From Eublepharis macularius (taxonomy: Eukaryota; Chordata; Lepidosauria; Squamata; Eublepharidae): a stretch of 64,000 nucleotides of DNA. Under the pieces are notes generated by a model. That model ran no database searches and was not told the DNA's origin. It saw only the letters and a program-made list of their open reading frames with translations. Location: NCBI RefSeq assembly GCF_028583425.1, contig NC_072802.1, positions 18,299,926 to 18,363,925 on the forward strand. The letters run 5' to 3'. A program made the position numbers and the translations under genes. Shown here piece by piece: positions 34,122-43,544 of the stretch; the first letter of the stretch is position 1; each line of letters opens with the position of its first letter.

Positions 34122-34893
34122 GGCGGCGGCTGTCGAGGCGCCTCAGGCCGGGCAGCGACGAGGAGGAGGAGGAGGGTCTTTGGCTCGGCCGCGGCAGCTG
34201 CTCAGACCCCGGTCTTGTTTTCGAGAATTCACTTCCTGCTTCCTTCCTTCCTTTCTCTCCCTCCGCCCCTGCATCCTGTCACGCGCGAAAGGCGGAGCTC
34301 AGCAACGGACCGTGAGAAGGGCTGAAGGACGCATGCGCACGCAACCCCGGCTCCCCTCTGGTGGCCCCAATCAGCGAACGGGAACGTACACACGAGCGCA
34401 GGCGCAACAGAATATATTTTCTCTCTCTCTCCCTCTCCCTGCCCGCCCCCGCTGCGTCAACCAATGAGGCTTCACTACGGTTCTTGGCGTCACTTGGCTT
34501 GACTAAGGCATCCCCCTGCAGGGGTTCAGGGGTAACTGCATGGCTCCGAACGAAGGCGGCTCTGCGCGACTCATTGGCAGCGTCTCGTTGCCCACAGAGA
34601 TGAATGGTACGCAACTGCGGAGGCAGCAGAACGCATGCCCAGGAACCCGACCGCTGCGTCACCAGCCCCCATACCGGCCGGCCAATCTGAATGAACGAAT
34701 GCAATCAATGGAGCCCCAATTTCCTGAATGACGGCCTTCCAGGCAAGCGTATTGGCTAGCGACCCACTGGCTCGTTTGCATATCGCTTGCTGATAGGCTG
34801 CGAGAGAGGGAGCGCAGCCGCGCCGGTTTGAATTGTAACCGGGAGTGACTTCCCGCGCTGGATTCGTTTCTTTTAAAGCGGACTGAAAGCGTC
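34122..34893. promoter_or_regulatory. Bidirectional CpG-rich promoter of CHMP1B and ERCC6L
   Basis: Only 772 bp separate the divergent start codons. The interval is GC-rich, has no TATA box near either gene, and holds CCAAT boxes at 34367-34371, 34461-34465 and 34682-34686 plus reversed ATTGG at 34573-34577 and 34751-34755 (NF-Y-type). NRF1-like sequences are CGCATGCGCA at 34330-34339 and GCGCAGGCGCA at 34396-34406. Next to ERCC6L lie TTTGAA (34827-34832, a CHR match) and TTCCCGCGC (34850-34858, E2F-like). These fit a constitutive gene sharing a promoter with a G2/M gene. 5' UTRs of both genes must lie here but their starts cannot be placed. Confidence 0.8.
34827..34858 (+). promoter_or_regulatory. 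CHR-like and E2F-like elements upstream of ERCC6L
   Basis: TTTGAA at 34827-34832 matches the CHR consensus TTYGAA, and TTCCCGCGC at 34850-34858 matches E2F sites. They lie 36-67 bp before the ERCC6L ATG, and the nearest CCAAT (reversed, 34751-34755) is about 72 bp upstream of the CHR. This is the usual arrangement of DREAM/MMB-controlled mitotic genes; functional use here is inferred. Confidence 0.5.
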
Positions 34894-34946
34894 ATGGCTG
34901 AAATAGAGGGACTGGTCAGCCCCGAGCAGGCTGAGCGGTACCGGAG
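34894..34946 (+). CDS. ERCC6L: ERCC6L coding exon 1
   Basis: 53 nt coding: MAEIEGLVSPEQAERYR plus two bases of Arg18, then donor GTAAAA. The SPEQA motif and the following residues align with human SPEQAAHYLRYVKEAK once joined to exon 2, which is the evidence for this otherwise tiny exon. Confidence 0.93.
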
Positions 34947-37900
34947 GTAAAAAGTTCGGAGAGGGGCTGAATTTGAGTTAATTCTGAGCTGGGGCTTCGC
35001 GCTTGTGAAAGAATCTGTTTTTGTGCTGGTTTTCCCGGGCGGAGAAACTCGTTTGGCCTCTTAGAATTGATCCGGAGCTCCTGCTAATCTCGGGGGCGAG
35101 GGGAATGGTCAGGCAGCGTGGTGTAATGGTTAGAGTGTCAAACATAAATTTGAGCCAGGTTCGGTCCAGTAGCACCCTAGAGACCATCTAGACCCGAAAC
35201 TTGCCCTTCTGCTATAGACCCCCACGGCTACCCACTTGAAACAAATTAGGATCTGGGCAACCTTGGCTAGAATCGCCACGCTGCCATGGAACTTGGTGGG
35301 GGACCTTGGGACAGCCATTGTCTGTCTAACCTACCTTACAGGGTTGTTGTTGTGGGGATAAACTAGAGGAGGGAAGAATGAAGTGAGCTGCTTTGAGGTC
35401 GCCATTGGGTGAAAAGTGAGGTATAAATGAAGAAAGTAAATAAAGTGTGGCATTTAGATCTTAGAAGAGGCAGAAAAGCAGGCAGCCACTGCAGTGAATT
35501 GATATAAGCAAAAATATACAAACAGGTGTTGTGGGGGGGTATTGGCCACATTTAAATGGATAGGTTTCTAGTATGAATGTTGTAAAGGACAGGGTTCTGC
35601 TTTTCATTACACTCATTATCTCTCTCTGTCCCACCCTCTTTCCTTCTTGTTCTGTTTTGGTGGGATTTGTGAATGTTATTTATTTATTATACTAGATTTT
35701 TAGTCCGCCCTCCCTGCCAGGCGGGCTCAGGGCGGAGTACAACATTTCAATTTACATATCCCTTGGCAGCCAGCCTAGAGTGCAGCTGCGGTGAATTCAA
35801 ATGTTCCCTGATTTGAGACTTCTTAGCTGTTCTTCAGAAAGGCATCATGCTACCGCTTGTTTGTCTGAATATCTCTACGACCCTGCTTTTCCTCAGCAGA
35901 ACCCAAGGAGGCAAAGTGTCCATTTAAAACCACCCTTTTTAAAAACTGGCAAAACGCTATGCAGAAGAACAGCCCAGATATTAGCAATTCATAAAACCAT
36001 AAATATTTTGTCATTTAAAAACATCATTGGCAATCCCTGGTCAACTTAACAGTAATACACAGTAACCTTGGAGGAGGGTATGGCCATCACTTAAACTATG
36101 CTTTTAATTAATTTTAAACTAATCCCCATAACTCCATCATCCTGCTCTTCTCCCCTTTGTGTACTTCCCAAGCATGCAGATTTTTCTTTCTCCCAGCTTT
36201 TTCCAAAAATATCCTTACAGTGCTGGAGTTGGAGTTTTTAAGCTGCTCTGGGAGCAGAGTGACACCTGGCTTATTGGAGGACTCCAAGAATTGGCATATG
36301 GAGCAACCCCAGTGAGGTGGGATCTAGCACTGTTTGGGGGCTGGGATGTGCTTTGTGTTGGAAAGTTAAGCGTGGCTAGGGGACTGTGTGTTATAAGTGT
36401 TTTGTTTTGTTTGACTGATGGATCCAGAGTGTGTGCAGAATGTTGGAGAAGGTGTCTGAACGGTCATCCATAGCCCAAGTAGTCAGCCATAGCAGCGTGT
36501 AGAATTCACTAGGCGTTGTGACCCACATACAGCTGGGTGTGAAGTATAAATGAGGACTCTCAGAGCAGCAGCCTCCAAAGCTGGCAGTGAAAACATCTCT
36601 GCATGTTAAGGGTAGTTGTAGACCATCTGAATGGGCAGACAGGACTGAGTTTGAGAAAAAGATTTAAAGGGTTATAAAGAAAAAAATTCTAAAGAGACTG
36701 TAGGGTGAAGACTAACCTCTAAGCTCCTTCCATCAGAGACCTTGAACAGCTCCATTTGAATGAAGGTTTTTTTGTACCATTGTATAATAATTATGGTTTA
36801 CTGTCCCAAAGAGTTCTTGCACGAATGAACACTCCATTGGGCAGTTTTCCTTATTTGTAGCTAACAGCCCCACTATCAGCTGATGAATAATCTATTAAAG
36901 TTCCTGTGCTGAACACTTTAAAAAAACAGTCCAAGCAATGTAACTGGATGTTTTTATGATTATGTCATATAAAGATTAATATGGTCACACTTGAATAGGT
37001 ATTACTTGGTCATAATTTGTTTATTCTTGATATCCTGCACATGTATTTTCTGTCTGTTTTCAGAAGCAGTTATCTCTTCACAAGGGCCTCCTCAAATAAA
37101 GCATGTTTGTGTGTAATGAGGTCAGAGAAAAAAAACTGAATTCAAGACAGCTCAGCTTACTTTTGCTTGATGAATTATAAGCTCTAACAAAAGGCAAAGT
37201 ACAAAAGCAGGCTCATATAGTCATAATGGCAGCATATTTTGATATCGATTTAAACTTCATAAGAGAAGCGGCTATAGCACAGTGTGTTTCGGCTGAGAAT
37301 CCGCACTCTACTGGTTTGAACCCCACTACTGCCATGAGCTCAGCAGGTGGCCTTGGGTAAGCCACTCCTCTCAGCCCCAGCTCCCCAGCTGTATTGTGGG
37401 GATAATATTAACACTAACTTGTTCACCGCTCTGGGTGGGGCACTAATCTGTCTAGAAGAGTGGTATATAAGCACAGTTATTATCATTATAATGTTGAACA
37501 TTTAGGTAGTATATCATATATTTAGCATATTAATTGTGGATGAAATTAATCACAGCTAAACAATGTATATATATTTTTAGTGTGGTATACACCTTACAGT
37601 GTACACTGGAATTCTTAGATACTGTAGATTCTCTTATATGAAAAACCCTTCATTCTACATGTTCTTCGTGTCTTAAAAGCATTCCCTCAATTCCAAAAAA
37701 CCTGTACATTTCATATGAGTGGGTTTTTTTCTAGTTTCCACCCAAATGTCCATGTTTTCCTATGGGAATAAAACTATGCGTGAGTGTGCACACGCGCGAG
37801 TGCCTACATATGTGTGTTGGTGATTCCCCATCTCTGTCTGTAGCTCGTCATCATTTATTTATTTACTACCTTTATATCCTACCTTTCCCTCCAAGCCAAA

Positions 37901-40900
37901 GAGGCTTACATCATTTTCCATTCCTCCACTTTATCTTCACAACAACCCTGTGAGGTAGTAGTGGAAAAGAGCAAGAGTCCAGTAGCACCTGTAAGACCAG
38001 TGGCACCTATAAAACAAACAAAATTAGTGGTAGGGTATGAGCTTTCGTGAGCCACAGCTCAGTTCTTCAGATCTGTTTCTGTGGCTCACAAAAGCTCATA
38101 CCGTACCACTAATTTTGTTCGTTTTATAGGTGCCACTGGACTCTTGCTCTTTTCCACTGCTACGGACAGGCTAACACGGCTACCCATCTTGATCTACCCC
38201 CCTGTGAGGTAGGTTAGGCTGTGAGACTGGCTCACCCAAGGTCACCCAATGAACTTCTGTAATAGAGTAGGGATTCGAATCTGAGTCTCCCAGATCCTAG
38301 TCTGCCCACTGCACTGCCTGGCTCTTTGAGCTCAAAGTTTGGCTAAATAAGATGCTTGTTCACTACAGAGCTTTACATTTCTCCTGATTATCTTTTTCTG
38401 TCCTTTCTAGCATGTTGGTGACGGCTGTATGGGAAATCCTTTTGTGGTTTGGCCCCCCATCCTTTTGTTCCCCCCCCCCCAAATAATGCCCATATTGAGC
38501 ATAATTGGTGTATTACGTTTTCTGAATTGAAAGCGCTGGAATAACAGCTTTGCCCTGTTTGAAGACTCTGGCCTTGAGCTTGTTCTCTGTCTGACTGAGC
38601 ACACTGCGTTGTCTTTTACAGATGTGTGTCCCAAGCTAAGCAGGAGGCCCGGAATGGGAATCTGGAAGAATCCATCCGGCTCTTCAGAGAAGCCCATGAA
38701 ATCCATCCCAGTAAAAAGCTGGTGCTGCATGTCCAAAAGCTAGAGGAGGCGTTGGCATCGCTAGCCCTGAATCAAGAAGAGGATGGCTTTGTGAACGTGT
38801 GCCAAAGCGGGCTGATGCTCTATGGAGAAATGTATGATAAGCTGTTCGACCATCAGAGGGAAGGGGTCGCCTTCCTTTACAGCCTGTACCGTGACAGGCG
38901 GAAGGGTGGCATTCTGGCGGATGACATGGGCTTGGGGAAAACTATTCAGATCATTGCTTTCCTCTCCGGCATGTTCGATGGCGAACACATCCAGTCTGTG
39001 TTGCTTGTTATGCCAACCACCCTCGTTAGCAATTGGGTGAAAGAGTTTGCCAGCTGGACACCCGGCCTGCGAGTGAAGGTTTTTCATGGGGCCAGCAAGG
39101 CGGAGCGTAACAGAAACCTCGAGCGAATCCAAAAAAGAAACGGCGTCTTGATCACTACCTATCAGATGACGCTCAACAACTGGCAGCAGCTCTCCGCCTT
39201 CGATGGGAGGGAGTTTATCTGGGACTATGTGATTCTGGACGAAGCTCATAAAATTAAAACTCCTTCCGCCAAAACCACAAAATCCGTGCACGCCATCCCT
39301 TCAAGAAATCGCATCCTCCTGACCGGGACGCCGGTGCAAAACAACCTGCAAGAACTGTGGGCTCTCTTTGACTTCGCTTGTCAAGGTTCGCTTCTGGGCA
39401 CGATGAAAACCTTCAAGATGGAATATGAAAACCCGATCACAAAAGCGAGGGAGAAGGATGCCACTCCGGGAGAGAAGGCCTTGGGGCTAAAGATGTCTGA
39501 AAACTTGATGTCCATCATCAAGCCGTATTTCCTGAGACGGAGTAAAGATGACATTCAGAAGAAACTCAAGTCTGGACCTGAAAGCAATCTTCCGGAGGAT
39601 CAAAGCAAGGCCGCTGCTCCTGCAATGCCCTCCCTTCCCAGAAAAAATGATTTCATTGTGTGGGTGTATGTATCGCCCATACAAGAAGAAATATATAAGA
39701 AGTTCCTCTCCTTGGATCATATCAAGGAGTTGTTGACGACCACACGGTCCCCGTTGGCTGAGCTGAACGTCCTGAAGAAGCTTTGTGATCACCCCAGGCT
39801 GTTGTCCGCACGAGCTTGTTGTCAGCTTGGCCTGGCCACGTCCAAGTATTCCGAGAAGGAGGAAGATGGCGAAAATGAAGCTGATGAGCTGTGGGGCAAG
39901 AACATGCACATTGAACATATTTCTGACGAGATCCTCATTGAGGAGTCTGGCAAGGTGAGTTTCCTCATAGCTTTGCTGGATAGGCTGCAACAGGAGGGGC
40001 ACAGGACCTTGGTGTTTTCCCAGTCAAGGAAAATGCTGGATATTATAGAGCGCATCTTAACCCACAGGCACTTTAAGCTGATGCGCATTGATGGGACAGT
40101 GACTCATCTGTCAGAGCGAGAGAAGAGGATCGACATGTTCCAGAATGACAAAGACTACGCTGTCTTTTTGCTTACGACCCAAGTAGGCGGAGTTGGCTTA
40201 ACGTTAACTGCTGCTACCAGGGTGGTGATTTTTGACCCCAGCTGGAACCCAGCTACTGACGCCCAAGCTGTGGACCGAGCGTACAGAATCGGGCAGAAAG
40301 AGAACGTTGTGATCTACCGGCTCATAACCTGTGGGACAGTGGAAGAGAAGATCTACCGGCGGCAAGTCTTCAAGGACTCGCTGATAAGGCAAACCACCGG
40401 AGACAAGAAGAATCCGTACAGATATTTCACTAAGCAGGAGCTGAGAGAGCTTTTCACTCTGGGAGACACTCGGAGTTCCACCACCCAGCTCCAGCTGCAG
40501 TCTTTGCACGGGGCCCAAAGGAAAACAGACGTGCGTCTTGATGAGCACATCGCATACCTCTACTCGCTGGAGATCTTTGGCCTTTCGGACCATGACTTGA
40601 TGTACACACGGGAAACGGTTCATGAAGATGAGGCTGAGGATGAAGAGGCCCATCGGTACATTGAACGCAGGGTACAGAAAGCCCAAGAACTGGTACAGCT
40701 AGAATCCCAGCTGAAAGATCAGACGGTGCCTAACAGCAGACATGAAGCTGAAGGCGCATGGCTGAGAACGGTGGATTCGTCATCCAGTGGGCCAAGGAAA
40801 AAATCACCAAGGCCTTCCGCAGCTCCCTCAGCTCCCTCACCTGTACCTGCGCAACCCACAAACAACGCTGAAGTGATCAGTGTGGTGCCTGATGAAGAAG

Positions 40901-42135
40901 ACGCCTTTGCCAATGTCAGCTTTAAAATGACGAGTCTGGCTATTGAGGAGGTGGCTGATGAAAGTATGGTTCGAGACACTTCTCAGATGGATGTGTCTCT
41001 CTCCAAGACTGAAGAACTGAGGCACGCTAGCATACAGGAAGGCCAGCCAAAGCCCAGTCTCAGCACTTCTGTAGCTTACTTTGTATCCAATGAGGAGGAT
41101 GGCAGTCCTGAATCCAAAATGACATCCCACGATCCGCTTGCCACCGCAAGTAACAGCTCTGATGAAGATGTCCGTAGGGCAGCATTACAGGAATCCGTAG
41201 AATATATATCAGATAATGATGATTGTGAGGCCCAAGCCGAGACTGAAATGTCGCTTGAGGTCCTTGTGAATCCGAGCAGAGAGGCAAGTAAAGCTGGTGA
41301 GCGAGATGCCTCACTGGCATTAATGTTACAGGTCAGTAAAATGTCGGAATGTAGTGCAAATCGGAACTCTGGAAGGAGTGAAATTCCGGCAGAGGGTGCA
41401 TCTTTAGCTGGTTCTTCCCTGTACCAGGCCGATTTCAACCTCGTTTTAGAAGATTCCGAGAACCCACTACAAGAGACTTCAGAAAAAGGAATGTTGCTTG
41501 AAGACACAGAAAACATAGGATTTCAGCTGAGACTAGACAGCCGTTGTAGCTCTGTGGCTCATTCTGGGACGGGAGACGACGGCAGCAACAGGAGCCTTCA
41601 GGCTAGCAAAAATAGGACGGCAGAGGAGTCCAACGATGCTTTGATGGACGACAGTGATGTTCTTGTTGTGCATACGAAGAAGCCAGTCCAGAGGATCGTT
41701 TCAGATAGTGAAGAGGACGAAGAGAGCCCTATAATTTATCTGGGAGAAGGTGAACATGGAAGAGCATTTCCCTTGAACAACCCGAGTGGAAATTGTATGT
41801 CAACCCCAAAGATGAGCAGACCTTTGCCCGAATTTTGTTTTTCTCCACAATTAAAGGTTAGTGAAAGAAGGTCAACAGCTTCTAGAAGGTCCTTGGCCAG
41901 CGTGGTCATTGATGAGGTAGAGGATGTTGCGGAAGACATTGCGGATGCCTCTCCGGAAAGGCCCTTTCAGGGTGATATTGAGGAAGAACTCGCTCAGTAC
42001 AGTGGCCAGGAGTCTGCAGAGCCCGAAGGGGAACCATCAGGTGAAACGCTGTATTCCGAGGGCAAATCCAGCTACATAGATGAAGCAGACTCACCCCAGG
42101 ATAATTCTGTTATTTTTGAAGGAATGGTGCCTTGA
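34894..42135 (+). CDS. ERCC6L: ERCC6L (PICH), mitotic SNF2-family DNA translocase
   Basis: Plk1-interacting checkpoint helicase: an ATP-driven DNA translocase that coats ultrafine anaphase bridges and centromeric DNA and works with PLK1, BLM and topoisomerase II. Exon 1 (34894-34946) and exon 2 (38622-42135) join through AG+A (Arg18) to give 1188 residues; human is 1250. The start MAEIEGLVSPEQAERYRRC has good context (G at -3, G at +4). N-terminal TPR-like helices cover roughly residues 8-65. Walker A is DDMGLGKT (118-125), the DEAH box is at 224-227, LTGTPVQNN at 251-259. The C-terminal helicase lobe has VGGVGLTLTAATRVV from 539 and DRAYRIGQ at about 569-576. The acidic tail keeps RIVSDSEEDEES, an S-T-P-K Cdk1/PLK1-docking type motif (Thr about 1079) and RRSLASVVIDEVED. 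The C-terminal TPR present in human is missing. The 3675-bp intron is phase 2. Confidence 0.97.
35107..35442 (+). repeat. tRNA-derived SINE (subfamily B) with an internal insertion
   Basis: GGCAGCGTGGTGTAATGGTTAGAGTGTCAAAC is separated from AGGATCTGGGCAACC by the fold-back fragment 35155-35243; the 3' part runs to GAGGTATAAATGAAGAAAG. Confidence 0.78.
35155..35243. mobile_element. Short fold-back family fragment inside a SINE
   Basis: GGTCCAGTAGCACCCTAGAGACC to CCACGGCTACCCACTTG interrupts a tRNA-derived SINE. Approximate duplication AAACATAAATT / AAACAAATT flanks it. Confidence 0.6.
37265..37490 (+). repeat. tRNA-derived SINE (subfamily C)
   Basis: GAAGCGGCTATAGCACAGTGTG..GGTTTGAACCCCAC..CACCGCTCTGGGTGGGGCACTAATCTG..GGTATATAAGCACAGTTATTATCATT. 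Confidence 0.78.
37850..38332 (-). repeat. tRNA-derived SINE (subfamily B), minus strand, interrupted
   Basis: ATTTATTTATTTACTACCTTTATATCC to GATTCGAATCTGAGTCTCCC..GCCTGGCTCT, split by the fold-back retroposon 37959-38199. It ends about 290 bp before the ERCC6L exon 2 acceptor. Confidence 0.85.
37959..38199. mobile_element. Fold-back retroposon inserted in a SINE with 13-bp duplication
   Basis: Interrupts a SINE and is flanked by CCCTGTGAGGTAG at 37946-37958 and 38200-38212, perfect over 13 bp. Arms carry GGTATGAGCTTTCGTGAGCC and its complement. On the minus strand the left arm reads CTGAAGA (38070-38064), a TGAGC/GCTCA stem and GAAA (38046-38043). Confidence 0.87.
38622..42135 (+). CDS. ERCC6L: ERCC6L coding exon 2 (helicase and tail)
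   Basis: Acceptor TTTTACAG at 38614-38621, then an uninterrupted 3514-nt open frame to TGA at 42133-42135. It carries the rest of the N-terminal TPR-like region, both SNF2 lobes and the whole regulatory tail, the same single-large-exon layout as human ERCC6L. The reading frame opens with R18 C19 V20 SQAKQEARNG; there is no ATG at its start, so it depends on exon 1 for initiation. Confidence 0.97.
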
Positions 42136-43020
42136 AAGGGGAAATTCTTGGCCCCGAAATAATCAAAACATTCACAATTGTTAGGGGGGGGGGGCGGAAT
42201 AACAACAACTTTGCTGAACTGTAGAATCATGCAAGCATTTTGAATGGTTATGTTACTCCTCTTTCCCGAGGGTGGGTGTGGAATGTTTATGGAAATGAAG
42301 GCATCGGAAATGTTCCTCTATCAGCTGTTCTTTTCCCAAAGAGGTAAATTTAATCTTTTTGTGAAACCAACACTTGATTACCTTTTCTTAACACACACAC
42401 GCTAATTGAATTTCAGGTCTTCGCAATTGGCTGTGATGAGGGTAACAGGAAGATAGATTTGCTTACTTTCATTCACTTTATACCTTGTAAATGTTTAAGA
42501 CTCAGTTTTCTTCTCTTATACATGTCTTGTAGTTTGATTACTGTGATTCCTTACAGCTGACTGCTAAAGGTTAAAAATATACTTGGCTTCACTTTGCAAT
42601 CCCTTTACGTCTCCCGCTCTACTAACTTTCGTTTAAGTAGCAGTTATGGTAGGTGTGGTCTCTCATTTTTTTATAGATGGCCTTCTCTTGGCTCTTTTGT
42701 GCAAAATCTCTAGCCCTGCTCACAAGTTACAGTCAATGCACATACAAGCTGGGTACAGATCAAGACGGGTAGCCCTGTTCGTCTGTCTGTAGCAGTAGAA
42801 AAGAGCAAGAGTTCAGTAGCATTTTTAAGACTAACAAAATTTGTGGTAGGGTATGAACTTCCGTGAGCCACAGCTCACTTCTTCAGATACACTTTACGTG
42901 CGTAATGCATTCAGTAATTCTCGTATTACATTCAACACATGCACAGCTGAACGTGTGATTGAAACCACACATTTATCCAGGTAAAGGTCCCTAGTTTCAT
43001 TTGTAAAGTGAATGCTGGCT
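42136..43020 (+). other. ERCC6L 3' flank / probable 3' UTR
   Basis: Sequence after the ERCC6L stop starts with a poly-G run near 42184. I see no canonical AATAAA in the first several hundred bases, only weak variants such as AATATA near 42576. A fold-back half-element begins near 42755. The 3' UTR end is therefore undetermined. No frame here resembles the C-terminal TPR of mammalian ERCC6L. Confidence 0.5.
42755..42893. mobile_element. Fold-back family element, single arm
   Basis: GACGGGTAGCCCTGTTCGTCTG..AAGAGTTCAGTAGCATTTTTAAGACTAAC..GTATGAACTTCCGTGAGCCACAGCTCACTTCTTCAGATAC. It lies in the 3' flank of ERCC6L. Confidence 0.7.
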
Positions 43021-43216
43021 TTCCTTTAAAAAAAAAAGGATGCATGTACAGTTGGGGTGTATGTATGTTCACTTGTAACATGTGAACAGGGCTTCTGTCT
43101 GGGGTCAAAGAAATGCCAGAAATTAATAACCTTCCATGAGTTTTTGAAAGAGTAGATGGAAGCAGGGGCGAAAAAAGGAATGAGGACCGGGGGGGGGGGG
43201 GATCCTGTTTGTAAAA

Positions 43217-43290
43217 AGGGGCCGTGGCTCAGTGGTCGAGCATCTGATTTGCATGCAGAAGGTCCCAGATTCAAATGACAGCATCTCCAG
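43217..43290 (+). repeat. tRNA-Ala-derived SINE head
   Basis: GGGGCCGTGGCTCAGTGGTCGAGCATCTGATTTGCATGCAGAAGGTCCCAGATTCAAATGACAGCATCTCC; tail lost, adjoining a minus-strand SINE. Confidence 0.75.
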
Positions 43291-43293
43291 TTA

Positions 43294-43544
43294 ACAACAA
43301 CAACAACAACATTCAATTTATATACCGCCTTTCAGGACAACTTAGCACCCACTCAGAGCGGTTTACAAAGTATGTCATTATTATCCTCACGACAATCACC
43401 CTGTGAGGTGGGTGGGGCTGAGAGAGCTCCAAGAAGCTGTGACTGATCCAAGGCCACTCAGCTGGCTTCAAGCAGAAGAGTTGGGAATCAAACCCAGTTC
43501 TCAGAGTCCCGCCGCTCTAAACCACCACACCAAACTGGCTCTTG
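43294..43544 (-). repeat. tRNA-derived SINE (subfamily A), minus strand
   Basis: Reverse orientation: AACAACAACAACATTCAATTTATATACCGCC to CACCAAACTGGCTCT. It abuts the tRNA-Ala-like SINE at 43217-43290. Confidence 0.85.

Larger units (their letters stand above)
34947..38621 (+). other. ERCC6L intron 1 (repeats, no extra exon seen)
   Basis: 3675 bp between GTAAAA and ACAG. It contains a tRNA-derived SINE with an inserted fold-back fragment (35107-35442), a LINE or SINE tail at about 35690-35760, a SINE of another subfamily (37265-37490) and a SINE interrupted by a fold-back element (37850-38332). About 35760-37260 shows nothing I recognise. Confidence 0.85.

Noticed and set aside
38761-41939. 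Many minus-strand frames of 60-176 codons under ERCC6L.
   Set aside because: They are antisense shadows of a long conserved coding exon with no family similarity of their own.
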